DNA of 64,000 nucleotides from Lingula anatina (taxonomy: Eukaryota; Brachiopoda; Lingulata; Lingulida; Lingulidae), in the NCBI RefSeq assembly GCF_001039355.2, contig NW_019775388.1, forward strand, positions 142,861-206,860, written 5' to 3'. The notes below the pieces were generated by a model. The model saw only the letters and a program-made list of their open reading frames with translations. It did no database searches and was not told the DNA's origin. This document shows, piece after piece, positions 1 to 11,737 of this stretch; position 1 is the first letter of the stretch, and the number at the start of each line of letters is the position of its first letter. A program made the position numbers and the translations under genes.

Positions 1-224
1 CCGTTTGCGGTATTTTACAGCAATCTGTCTGGTAAGGCAAGCAGATGAATTTTACCTCCCTCATGATTCTGTCAACAGGAAAACTGGCTGGTTTTATATG
101 ATTTCCAACTGTAGGCAGGTGCTGTTTCAGTGTCATGCAGGGAACAATGATATGATATTTTTTTGTTTATGAATTCCATGTCATTTAGTTGTTAAATAAG
201 CTACCATATTTATTTTATTTTCAG

Positions 225-3200
225 AACCACACTCTCAATACTAAAGACCAAAGGATTTATGTACAGCACACTAGGAGGCAGCACATGTCACAGACTTGGC
301 TCTCAGTTGAGGAGTAGCAATATTAAATATGTCATTTGTAAAAACAACATATTTAATGGACTACGACACACACAGCGTAGAATGTTTGGGAAAACTAGAA
401 AAAGGCATACTGACTTGGAATTCATAAATGGCAAAAGGCATATCCGGCTATTAGGGAAACCTGTTTTGTTTACCATTGTGGTGAGATTGTGTATTTTTGT
501 ATCATTGACTTCTCACACCCTACGGTTAACGGATTTAATTTGAAGACAATGCCCTGCTAACACGTTAAGTGATCAGAAAAATTGTCTAATACCTAACTAC
601 ACCCCTTTTTATGAATGGGCGCCGAAGAAGAAGACGATGTGACCATAAGTAATTAACGCATCAGCATCAAGGTGAAACAATGATGTTTTTCTCAAGCCAG
701 CAAGTAGCGCTAGCCTTGTCAAAATAAGCTGTTGAAGCGGCAGCAGGATGCCAACACTACTTTATTTTTGGCTGTTATGTAATCCGGTAGAGGACGCGAG
801 TTGAGTCAGCTAATAAGATCACTTCAGTTAATTATAACCTTGAGGATCATGCTTGCATTATTTATTTCGCTAGACAACTTGATTGACTTATTTCATAATG
901 GATTACTAAAAATTTACCTGAACAGTTTACCAGGCCATCTCGACAGTGTGACCCTCACATTGCAGGGCATGACTCGCGTATATGCACGGAGAGTCTGCCT
1001 GTTATGAATATACTAATGCTGCCGTGGTTTAATATGTTCCTTAAAACTTTATGTTACACTGTTAACATCTTTTCAGGCGACCATTCACAGAAAATTTATT
1101 TCCAAAATATTAACTACATTCCGTGTCGAGTGGACTTTGAGCACAAGGCTGACATTTGATTGGTGCCATTTTATTCATGTGCAAGCAACAATATATCGAA
1201 CGCGCTAAGTACATCGCAACAAAAATGTCGTTATGGCTTTTAGATAGAACTGTTAAGTGCTTATGCACCTGAGTGCCCTTTTTATATGCTTTACTCTATT
1301 ATATCCAGTTGAATTTCAAGTTACAAGTACAGTTACAAATAGGCACATGTACATGCCTTATCCGACGACAGTGTTCATTTATTAATCATTTTTATGTTGC
1401 CATGTTGCTCACTTTTGTTGTTAAAATGTTTAATCTAATAGCCAACTTAAATTTTATAATCATTAATTGCATGGAATTAACATTTGTTCAGTTTAAATTA
1501 GACTTTTAAGTTTAAACTTTAAAAAAGTTAAAACTTTTAAATTGTGTAGAAAAGATCAAACTAACATCGGAACTAACATATTCACTGCATTTAACGTTCA
1601 GTGTTATTTTGTTATCAACATGTGATTGCTGGTAAACGTTATGTTGTTTTAAATAGGTCTTTTTTTTTTATAATTAAAGGGCCCTGAAATAGCCTAATTT
1701 TCATAAGAATTTTTTATAGTTCACTGCCTCCACCTTTGCTGGCTGTTTGATTTGGAAATTTGAAGTTCTGCAAGAGGTAGTACAGAGGCTCATGAAGGGA
1801 GAAAAAGTAAGTTTTCTTTTTTTTTTAATTTTTGTTTTACACACTGTGTCCTTAGATGTAAAGAATTGCCTTGTAGTTGAGCCAACCTCTACAGAGAAAA
1901 ATTCAGGCATAGTTTTATACATACACAGTTTATTTTCATTTTAAATAGTTTCAGTGCAAATTGTTTATAATATTTGATAACTTACATATTATGTATGCTT
2001 TGATTTTGAATTTTAAAATGATGTGTTTAGGTCAACTAATTTTCCAGTGATACAACAAACCTATCAGAGCCTCGTTTGCAATTCATTTATATTTTTTCCT
2101 GTTTTTTTAGCCTCAAAACATTGCAGAACAAACTTCTCATCAAGCAATATTAGCTGGAATTATAGGCATAAATTTTGCAGTGTTTCTCTGGTGGAGAATG
2201 GCTAAATCTCCCAAAGATATAACCATAATGACAAAATTTTTCACAGGCACTCTCTTTAGCAGTAAGTATACGAGTTCTTTTTGAATTAAGATTGTAAAAT
2301 ACTTAATAAAGATTTGAAAAGTTTGGTGGCGTGGAAAGTTCCAGCATTTATTTTTCCTTTTGAAGATTTCACACAAAGACTGTTGCCATCCAATGCAGTT
2401 GACTTCAAACTATTCTCCATCTTGATTATGATATTTACATGAAATCATAACTGCTCTTTTAAGTCCAAATTTGCCATTTGAAGAAGTTGAAACTGTGCCC
2501 CAATAATTTGCATAATGCTATCATTGTGGCACAGTTTTAAATGTTTTTCTTTCTTTAATTTAACATTGTAATCTGTCTTCTCTTCCAGATTTTAGTCTAC
2601 ATTATTTTACTTTCAGAAAACAGGTGCTCTTCTATGTTTTTAAGTACATTTAGTCATCAGGAATTCTGGCACATTTTTCTCAATATGTATGTATTGTGGT
2701 CCTTTAGGCGACACATATCATTTATGGAGAAGGAGGAATTTGTAGCTTTCTACCTTACAGCAGGTATGTATGTTTGGCCCTTATTTCATTCATTCTTTCC
2801 TTTTTTTTTCAGTCCATTACCTTTTAGTCGATCAATCTAAAGATGCCTTTGTTATTTGATTTCTAACAACTTTATCATTCAAAAACATTCATATTGTGTA
2901 CATGCAAGATGAATAATATATAGATAACAAGTGCTCCTCTATGTTAAGAAGGGAATTTTGGCACATTGAATAAACATCTTATGAATAAACATCTGACGAT
3001 GGGACAAACCCTTTGTGTATGTCTGTAAAACTGAGGCGAGTTGAGGTTTATATATATATATAGAGAGAGAGAGATTATTGAAATTTTTTTTTGTTTCTAG
3101 GTGTTGTGGCTTCACTGGCAAGTTATGTGCGCTTGGCTCTGAGCCCCTTCACAGCAGCTTTAGGTGCCTCGAGATCACTGGGTGCAGTAAGTATATAAAT

Positions 3201-3893
3201 TACTCAAGCCAATTTCATATACAACTCCATCATCAGACAACAGGGGGCAGCACTAAGTGGCATTATGACTTTTTTGGCACAAACAGGTTTTTATAGTTTC
3301 TGGTTCAAGATTTTCTGATGAAGAACTTGTACTTAATTTATTTTTCTGTATTTTTTCCTACTAAGCAATATTTGATACCCTTTTTATGACATTCGTTGTT
3401 ACTCTGAAACAATTTTTGAAAATTAGAAAGTCCTAAGTTCATGCTTTGAGCTTATGTGTAGGTCTTTTTAAATCTTACCACCACTTCCTGCATTTTACTG
3501 ACTTTCTGGTTGTGCACAATTCAAAAACATGTCGAGAATTATTCAATGACATTCATTTGTTAAAAGATTATCAAACAGTATTATTTGTCTTAGAGATGTT
3601 CTATTCAGCAAGAAGAGCTTTATGTGGTTCTAATGCTTGCTGTTGTGTTAGATGAGACATAAGACGCAATCCTGCTGTGATAGGTGAGACATAAGACGCA
3701 ATCCTGCTGTGTTAGATGAAACACAAGACACAATCATGCTGTGTTAGGTGAGATATAAGACACAATCCATGTTTTGTTCCAGTCAGGAGCCATTCTTGCA
3801 GTTGTGGCAGCAGTGATATCTCAGAACCCAGACACAAGGATGCAGATAGCATTCATCGGGGATATTATCCCACATTCTTTTGAAGGAAGACAT
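225..3893 (+). CDS. PARL: PARL, mitochondrial rhomboid protease (partial, both ends missing)
   Basis: Inner-mitochondrial-membrane rhomboid protease, which cleaves PINK1, PGAM5 and other substrates in known animals. Six exons with matching phases: 225-480, 1720-1806, 2111-2261, 2617-2763, 3101-3186, 3783-3893. Family hallmarks are FTxxxxGC before the first helix (exon 2), STFSHxxFWHIFLNMYVLWSF (exons 4, with the Asn of the oxyanion site) and the catalytic serine in LGA-SGA, split across exons 5 and 6. The segment carrying the catalytic His (last helix) is absent because the contig ends at the N at 3989. The N-terminal targeting region lies upstream, since exon 1 opens in phase 2 after an acceptor at 223-224. 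Identity is clear; completeness cannot be judged here. Confidence 0.93.
3646..3770 (+). repeat. 32-bp minisatellite in a PARL intron
   Basis: Nearly four tandem copies of a 32-bp unit (TAGRTGARACAYAAGACRCA followed by ATCMTGCTGTGT). They sit just upstream of the acceptor of PARL exon 6. Confidence 0.85.
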
Positions 3894-3989
3894 GTAAGTA
3901 GCCTGGGACAATCACACCTTGGGATGTTCAGTTTTGTTAGTGTCCTACATGCCATTAAGATTGTTCTACTAATGGAGATTATACCAATN

Positions 3990-5845
3990 CATATGTACGT
4001 AATTTGTTAATTAGCAATATGTGGGAAAATCTGAAAAGTGCCCAGGATTGTAAAAATGCCCATATCACCATCACTGAGGAGGGTGTCTTACACCCCATTT
4101 CCATAGATTTTTAGATCGATCTATCCCTGTGGGGAGTCTCACTAGATTACTGTCAGCTTGGTCGGCTTAAGCGTCTGTCCCGCCTACTAAAAGCTGTAAG
4201 GGGGTAATTAACTATGGTGTCCGCTTGGCTGACTGCAATTTAGCCTGAACCCCCAGGGAGTTAGGGCGATCTAAAACTTAATCTTTAGATCGATCTAAAT
4301 CTCTGGGAAAGCACCCTTAAAATTACTTAAAAACATCAAAACTACTAAGGCACCAGGGCCTGATTCTATTCCTAACTGTGTCTTAAAAGAATGTGCAATC
4401 GTCCTCGCCCCAAGTATCACACCACTTTTCCAAAAGTCAATCGATACTGGTAGCCTACCTAGTGACTGGATTTATGCAAACATAGCACCAATCTTCAAGA
4501 AGGGTGATTGTCATCTACCTGAAAACTATCACCCAGTATCTTTGACATCTATGCTTAGTAAACTATTAGAACATATTGTATGTCGCCATATGTTGCAATA
4601 CTTTGAACAAAACAATATCTTGACTTCTCTAAGTCATGGCTTTCGTCCAGGATTTTCGTGTGAAACACAGCTAGCAGTGACATTAGTCGACCTCACATCT
4701 AGCTTTGATCTTGGAACACAGACAGACATCACAATATACTAGATTTTTCTAAGGCGTTCGATACGGTACCGCATAACAAACTACTCCAAAAGTTACACTT
4801 ATGGGATATGAGGCAAAATACATTGGTGGATTGCATCTTTCTTGTGTAATCGTCAAATGAAGGTAGTTGTTGAAGGTGAGAGTTCAAGAGAAGTGAATGT
4901 CGCGTCGGGAGTACCACAAGGGACAGTACTAGGCCCTCTTCTCTTCCTTTGCCATATTAATGATCTACCAGACTCTGTAAAATCCAAAGTACCCCTCTTC
5001 GCTGTTGATTCCCTACTATAATATCTTCGCAAAAAGACCACATAGCTCATCAACAAGACCTTGTAGGCCTAGAAAACTTGGACATGAAATGGGACATGCG
5101 ATTCAATGCTACCAAATGTTACATTCTTAGTGTCCGCGAGAAATCTTCATTCTTGTACCAACTGGATAACACGGTACTTAAAAATGTCCAGACTAACCCA
5201 TACTTACGAGTCATGCTTTCTTCTGACCTGAAATGGTCAACTCACATAAACAACTTATGTAAAAAGGCCAGTAGCACACTAGGATTCATTCAAAGGAATC
5301 TATGCCACAGTCCAGCGATCACACAGAGGTCAGCGTACATAGCTCTTGTTCGTTCCACTCTAGAATATGGTGACATCATATGAGACCCCTACTTAAAATC
5401 AGACATTGATAAAATGGAAAAAAATTCAAAGGAGGGCTGCACAGTTCATCACTGGGGATTACGAGTCTCAATCTCCAGGTAGTGTCACCTCCATGCTGAA
5501 ATCACTAGATCTTCCACTACTGCAATACCGGAGGAAGGAACTGCGGCTAACTTTTCTTTTCAAGGTGGTTGAGGGGTTGGTACCTGCGATACCTCCTGAC
5601 ACTTACTTAGTACCAGCTTCCAACAAACGTTGCATAAGGGCTAAATCATTCACTGACTTTGATTCTGAAAATATTGTAAATAGTTCTAACAACAGTCGCT
5701 GTTACCGCTTACAATGCTGCAACACACCTGTCAGAAAAAAAACTCTTTCTTCGTCAGAACAGTTTCCGATTGGAATGGACTGAGTGATCAACAAGTTAAT
5801 GTTGAAACAGTGGTAGCCTTAAGATCAGGCCTACACAGTGACTAA
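3990..5845 (+). pseudogene. Decayed non-LTR retrotransposon (LINE), reverse transcriptase
   Basis: Fragments in shifting frames give the RT domain of a Jockey/CR1-type LINE: TKAPGPDSIP, IAPIFKKGD, NYHPVSLTS, HGFRPGFSCETQL, DFSKAFDTVPH, SGVPQGTVLGPLLFL, then the thumb/C-terminal part ending in a stop near 5843. The catalytic YADD/FADD box reads FAVD (about 4998-5009), and there are several stops and frameshifts, so it is dead. The 5' part runs to the contig edge at 3989. A 226-bp MITE interrupts it at 4091-4316; removing the MITE and one TTA joins ITITEEGVL to KLLKNIKTT in frame. It lies in the interval where CDKAL1 exon 2 would be expected. Confidence 0.88.
4091..4316. mobile_element. MITE, family A, nested in LINE, TTA target duplication
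   Basis: A 226-bp foldback element with terminal inverted repeats around CACCCCATTTCCATAGATTT and a subterminal TTAGATCGATCTA box at both ends. TTA is duplicated at 4088-4090 and 4317-4319. Because it interrupts a recognisable LINE reading frame, its borders are exact. The TWA target and lack of coding capacity suggest a PIF/Harbinger-type non-autonomous element. Confidence 0.88.
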
Positions 5846-5934
5846 GTTTCCCATGCGCTCTCTTCTTTCCGTCTTTCTTATACCAGTAGTGGTCGTCTTA
5901 GATGTACAATGTATATGGACAGATACAGATACAA

Positions 5935-5958
5935 ACACACACACACACACACACACAC
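5935..5958. repeat. (AC)n microsatellite
   Basis: About 12 AC units between the LINE remnant and CDKAL1 exon 1, within the presumed CDKAL1 intron 1. Confidence 0.9.
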
Positions 5959-6012
5959 TTAGAAAGTAAAATAACATTATGCTGTCAACTCTAGGAGTAA
6001 ATATATATATAC

Positions 6013-6184
6013 CTGGTATAATGCTTTCGATGTGTGTATTTTCAATTTCTTCATCATTACTTTTTCTTTTGTTTTTCGGTAGTATGAGTTTTTTTGTAAC
6101 GTGTCTTTGAGATGGTCTTAAGTCGAAACTTCCAACGAGATCTTCGATGTCATCAACCACATTTTCGCACGTTGAAGTTGGCAT
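6013..6184 (-). CDS. CDKAL1: CDKAL1 first coding exon (tRNA-t6A37 methylthiotransferase, partial)
   Basis: CDKAL1 is a radical-SAM enzyme that adds the 2-methylthio group to t6A37 of tRNA-Lys(UUU) and is tail-anchored in the ER. The exon encodes 57 residues plus one base (phase 1). The start MPTSTC, the acidic DDIEDLVG motif, the RH.xxK stretch and the terminal IIPG match the vertebrate N-terminus (MPSASC, DDIEDIV, TIPG). It ends at a CCAG/GTATAT donor. The radical-SAM and TRAM domains are not in this contig: to the left lie the LINE remnant and the N at 3989. The call rests on N-terminal similarity, so moderately high confidence. Confidence 0.78.
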
Positions 6185-6422
6185 TTTCAAAGACTATGAC
6201 ACACCCTAAAGCTGTAAGCAACTTGAACCGTAGTTCTAATGATCCCATAAATTCAATCTCTAAAATAATTGTACTATCCTCAAGTTAACAGATCCACTAT
6301 ATTGCTCTTAAATCCACTCAACATTGATTTGCCAGCACATGCCTCTCTTCGAACAAGTGTTTCACGACTTTTTACATTGAAGAGTTGCTGATGTCACGTG
6401 ACTACCGTGACCTACACTGGGA

Positions 6423-6532
6423 TTTGATGCATCTAGAAAGATCTACATAATAGTTGTTGAATACAGTCCGAGCTTTCGGCCCCTGGGACTGTATTCAACA
6501 ACTATTATGTAGATCTTTCTAGATGCATCAAA
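6423..6532. repeat. Perfect 47-bp inverted repeat (hairpin)
   Basis: Arms 6423-6469 and 6486-6532 are perfect reverse complements, separated by a 16-base loop. It lies about 240 bp upstream of the CDKAL1 start. The loop plus first stem bases, read on the minus strand, contain GGCCGAAAGC. Confidence 0.95.
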
Positions 6533-7030
6533 ATATTTATAGTTCTATTATTACCAAGATCTATACGGTGAATCAACATGAATCCTACACTGGGATTGAA
6601 ACGTTTTATCGAAGAAAGGATCCTTTTTAAAATTTTAAAAAGTAATGGACGAAAGAAATGTAGAATTAAATAAGCAAAAAAGAAGTATTTCATTTATGCC
6701 ATTATTTGAACACCCTTTATTGTTATGTTGATCTTGATGCCAAGGATACCTCTGTGTGCTTTGGCCGGTATTGTAACGGGGTGAATCATTCGCTACGTCA
6801 TTTACCATGTTCAAGCAAGAACTAATATCCCATGTAAATTACTTCAAAAATGAAAAATATGACACAATTTAAGTCAACAAAAAGATTGAAACAGTTAGTA
6901 AATAAGCTGCTTATAGAACACAATTAAATGTTTGAATGGTTGTTTGCTTCGTGTATTTATTGTGCTTTTTATTTGGGGTATAAGGTGAAAAAAGCCGAAG
7001 AGCATCACGGGAAGGGGCTGGACATTAAGA

Positions 7031-10000
7031 ATGATGGCCCCTGCTATCGACTATACTATAGCGGGGTTAGCTATATTTTTCTTTGGAGTTTGGTGCTTTC
7101 TCTGGTCATTTCACATTGTAGCAATCATATATGGGTAAGTAAAACATATTGGCCATTATGTACAGTTCTTTTTGCCACTGTCTTTACCATTAAATACCAT
7201 TTCTCATCGGATAGTCGGATGCTGAACGATTCAAGGAGTTCGCCTGTCGATCCAGTGCGTACCCAATTGTGCAATCTGTAATGAAATAGTTTTTAATGCA
7301 TCTTATACGAATATTTTATACATTTATATGATCAGATGATATGTCATCTGTTAAGAAGTAACGGGTTTAATGATTAAGCCGGTCAATCCCTGTCTTAAAT
7401 TGACCTAGTTTGCCGGCATAGTGAGTCAGGTGCTAAGGTGCAAGACCCCTCCCACTTGATTCAGTGATTGGTTAGAGATAGGATTCCCTCGTCACTGTTT
7501 GAATGTGATAGTGCCGTGTTATCTCGGGAGTCAAAGGTCTCAGTGGAAGTCAGAGTCTGGCTTACTCCACATTATAGTTTGACAGATCCAGGTGTTTGGT
7601 ACAGAAGACAGACTTATCCTGTGGATAAGTGGAAGTAGAAGGTACAACTTGTCTTGTAAAGATCTTACGGATGGATTTCTATGACTATGTACGGCCTATT
7701 ACTGGAGATACTATACTCTTTGGCTTGGCAATATTTTTCTTCTGTTTGTGGACTTTCTTGTGGTCATTTCATATAGGAGCATTATTTTATGGGTAAGTAT
7801 GCATAGAATTAAAGTATTTGCCTTTTAAAATCATATCAATTATTTATAGGCTGGCAAAAAGTGTACATCAATGAAAAGTTAATAACAACAGATTCTGAAT
7901 ATAACTAAAGTAAAGAATTATTTTGTTGAATCGATTTTTAAAAATGTGTTTATTCTGTATGTTACATTAAGCCAATATTCAAAGTTTAGCCATAATACTA
8001 CGAAGTGCTACTTGTACAACAATTAGATTTATCAAACATTTGCTAATATCTTCCATTTTGATATATTTCATTTAAGGATTACATCAACAGAAGTTTAGTT
8101 TTTTTATAGTAATCAAACACTCATCTTACCTTCTCAGATATTGAGAATTATTGCACACAGTTAAAATTGGATCAGTTGAGAATGTTTCTGCTACATTCCC
8201 TTTAAATAAGTATTGACACATTCTTGTCTTAAAAACAAACAATTTTTTTTTCAATTAACAACATGGGAAATTGACTTAAGTTTCTTTTTCTCTCATATAA
8301 ATGACCCATTTTTACTCATTTGTTACAATAATATATGGTGAAGACAAGCACAAAAAATTGTACAAAGATTTTAATATATTAAGCTTGACTTTTATTCATT
8401 ATGTAAAAGTTATGTTTTTGTAAAAGAAAACATTGTCAAAGGCATCACAAAAATTAACAGTGACTGTTCTTTTGCAATCACTGTAAAGAGTGATTATTTC
8501 TGATAGGAAAAGGATTTGATTATATTCTAGGCAAAAGGTAATACCATGGGGCATTTCTATCATTACCTTGAAGTGCCACTTAGCATTGACCTTGAGATTG
8601 TTCACACTGAATGGACTCACATGATTTTTAAGATAGACCAGTTTTTATCAGTTTGGCAAATCAAACACCAGTAACCATGCACGTGTGGGCTGACCCTGAG
8701 CTTGTGCTGTATTTGTACTCTTTGTATAAAGATATTGATCCTGATTCAAATGAGGTTAGAACATATAGCATACAGATAATCTCTGTGTAAGTTGATGAAG
8801 GTATATGTAACGGTTACTAACCTATATTCCCTTACTGAAAAATTGGGTTCAAAGTGATAAGATAAGATATTTATTGATACCTTCATAGTTTGGAACCATA
8901 TCAGCTATGTCTGTCTCTCATATAATCAGTTTTGAATATTTCCATTCTATAGATTCTGTAGTCATATAGTGACCATGTGTCCAGTAGCTGATCATGAGAT
9001 GACCAGTGACCACTGAAAAATGGCTATGTCCTTATTAATGTGACAAATGCATAGCAAGGTCAATTGAACAGGTTCCTGTACCTTAAATATATCACCTGTA
9101 ATAACCCCTGTTGACTTATTTGTAGGGTCTTTTGGTATTTTGGTTAATGTTCCAAATTTGTTTTATAAAGCTATGCCCTTAAAGATCATTCATGCAGTCA
9201 AAAGGAGGGCTCACGTGTTAAGAGTAGAAAGTTGGTTTACTCAGGTTGCAATTTACTACAATTACAAAGTGATAAAAGGAGGGTCCTGTTGTGTATGAAT
9301 GACTGAGTCACTGTTACATGTGAACATGACTGGGTCAGGGATATTTCAACTATTTTAATTGACCCATGCCTGACTGAAAACATGCTCATACAAAGTTTAT
9401 CTGATCATATGTACATGCAAAAACACAGCATTTATAATGAAAAAGTTGGCAGGGAAGAGTTAAACATTACACAGTTAGGACAGCATTATCTTTACCTACC
9501 TGTGAAAGGACTGGATATGAAGTGCTTTTTCTTTAGGAGAGAACATTTTTAATCACGAGAATCCAAACATATATGATGCAGCAGTTATTTTTGGTTTGTG
9601 AATTTTGATCCATTTATGAAAGGTGAAATGAGAGTGATATGAAATGAAGATTCTCCAGCAGGTGTGGTCAATAAGGTTTTTGGGCACTTGTCCTTTACTA
9701 GTAGGCAGTAATGATCTTCCAGACTTATTTAGCTGAAAAAAAATTTACTCAAATTAATTTGCCTCATTCCTCCAATAAAATGTTTGCAAAAGTTTTTTCC
9801 CCTTTTTATGTCAGTCGGGTGAGAAAAAAGATTGACAACTTTGATGAGAAAAGTCAGTGGTCCATTTGGTCAACCATGTCAGCATTTGTATTTGTACTAC
9901 AATAGGAAAAGCCATATTGTCAACCTCCGTTTAGTATAGCATTCTGAGAAGCGGCAATCATTTGACTTTTTTTTTTTTAATTCCAGTAATTTTGTCATGC

Positions 10001-10220
10001 TGAACTTGGTAATATATTAAGATGTAAGTGTCTGACAGCAGATGGTGGATGACTTGTTTCATTAATATTGGAAACATCAATATGAAGCAATTATGCAACA
10101 TTAGTTGCAGTTTATAGTATGTAATGTGTTTTTTTATGTGAAGTAAAAATGAGTTGTATTCCTCAAAATGCTTTTTATTGCAGACATCATCTTGCATTTT
10201 ATGCCATATACAACCTATGA
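7031..10220 (+). CDS. Unrecognised small membrane protein, 46 aa form (first exon A)
   Basis: Exon A is 7031-7134 (ATG with an in-frame stop 45 bp upstream; donor GG/GTAAGT, phase 2). The best downstream match is the exon at 10184-10220, which completes the split codon as Gly and ends GHHLAFYAIYNL-stop. The product would be 46 aa with one long hydrophobic segment, GLAIFFFGVWCFLWSFHI. Exon B, 640 bp downstream, encodes a near-identical segment whose DNA differs mainly at third codon positions, which supports this reading frame. I do not recognise the family. The join to 10184 is inferred from phase and splice signals only. Confidence 0.5.
7671..10220 (+). CDS. Unrecognised small membrane protein, 52 aa form (first exon B)
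   Basis: Exon B is 7671-7792 (ATG to a GG/GTAAGT donor, phase 2). With the exon at 10184-10220 it gives 52 aa: a short polar start (MDFYDYVRPITGD), the hydrophobic segment FGLAIFFFCLWTFLWSFHIG, then the shared tail GHHLAFYAIYNL. Exons A and B could be alternative first exons of one gene or a local gene duplication whose own last exon is not seen. The third exon carries a GTAAGT right after the stop, so the 3' UTR may be spliced. Confidence 0.5.
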
Positions 10221-10841
10221 TGAAGTAAGTGTTGAGATAGTTTGAATGGATTAAGCATGATCTGGTAAAGTGACTGTAGAATCATAGATAAAAAAAGGTT
10301 GTGTTAGAATTCTAAGCTGTGCATGGTTCCATTTCATGTGCCTCATAAATATGAGCAAATGGCTTGATGAATTATGACATTTGCTTTCTACTGTCTGAAT
10401 TTTATAATCTAATGTATAACTGTGAAGATTTGATGTAAATATTGATTTTCTTTATAACAGTATTGATTCTGTAAGTTCATGTATGAAGTCTTTCTAAATC
10501 TGTCTGAGACTTGGGGATAACTGCGGATGATAGCTAACTTATGTTCAGAACGTAGTAGTGTTAAAGATTGCCTGTGCTGGTGAAGATGATGGTTATAGAC
10601 TACTAGTAACTATAACTGCCACTTAACCAGTAGCACATCACTGCAAAAATGTATTTTTACTGATCACAAATGAAACCTGGTTGTAAATATTACTTTAATA
10701 AGTTAATTAATACCAGTGCTTAAATGATATTTTGAGTGAAATATCAGTTGAATATTGTATAGTTGAGCAAAATATTGTGTTATTCCCTAATGATGCAGGC
10801 AGTTAAGGTGTTTTTCCAGTTAAGGTATTATGGATTTTCTN

Positions 10842-11737
10842 AAAGCAATGCTGTAGATATTATAGCACATTGACAAAAAGATGATGGGACGTTCTGGATA
10901 GCGAAATCTCTGAGAGTCGATCAGAAATGTCAGCACAGTGAAGAGAGTGGACACGAAACACAGGCCCGCCCACACCGACATCCAGATGTCAGCAAAATAT
11001 TTGTCATCCTTGCTGAAAAGATGATCGGCATTGCAGAGTAAGGCACACTTGTTGGTCCTGTTGATGTACACGTACTTGTCAGGATGGCGAACGTGGTAGC
11101 AGTTTTCCAAGACTTGAGGGGGAGACGGTAAACCGCCCACGGGGTTTTGCCTGCCGCTGGTAGGCTGAGGAATTGGTGGTGGCCATTGGCCCGACGGAGC
11201 CCCACTTTCAACTTGAGGAACGTTGTAGTTGGGATCGCTTTGAGTTTGGTCAGGTTTTCTTGGTTCAGTGGAGCTTTGCTCCCCCGGACCGTCCATACAC
11301 ATATGATCCTGGTTGTTTTTTGGTGGGAACTGTGAGCAGTTGAGAGCTGCGGGCCAGAGAAACCCGAACTCTTCGAGCACTGGCTTGCAGCGCGAGCGCA
11401 CGCTCTCACATAACGTCCTGCATGGCCCTATAGGCTGGATCACTTTCTCTGTACACATGGGGACGTACACCGAACACAGAAAGAACTGAAGCTGTGACGA
11501 GCACCCGTACTGTATCAGGGGGGTGAAAGTTTGCAACTGAAGCTCAGCGTCGCCCTGTAGATTGTGTCCCACGAGATTAGGCATGCCGGTGACATTGTAG
11601 CCCAGTCCTTTGCACATTTTAATCTTTATCGGATCACACGACCTGACAATGTCGGTTGCGAGCACAGACTGGTCACGGTAGAATATCACTACTTGTAGTG
11701 TGACAAACACTATCTTCCACCACAGGTCCACTTCCAT
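10842..11737 (-). CDS. FZD4: Frizzled-4-like Wnt receptor (5' half)
   Basis: About 298 residues in one exon from ATG at 11737: a hydrophobic signal peptide, the cysteine-rich Wnt-binding domain (roughly residues 33-150), a Pro/Ser-rich linker, Cys-rich juxtamembrane region, first TM helix ([20 protein letters not shown]) and the start of TM2 ([12 protein letters not shown]). The CRD motifs [37 protein letters not shown] and [12 protein letters not shown] are closest to vertebrate frizzled-4. The frame is cut by the N at 10841; the remaining TM helices and the KTxxxW Dishevelled motif are not in the next contig. No intron is seen within this part. Confidence 0.88.

Noticed and set aside
3646-3770. 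CRISPR-like repeat array
   Set aside because: The 32-bp units are directly abutting with no unique spacers, in a eukaryotic intron: a minisatellite.
6928-7281. 117-aa open frame starting MFEWLFAS
   Set aside because: It overlaps small-protein exon A in another frame. The A/B comparison shows synonymous change in the other frame, and this one runs through the splice donor.
10930-11409. 159-aa minus frame and a 62-aa plus frame within frizzled
   Set aside because: Shadow frames of the FZD4 coding exon.
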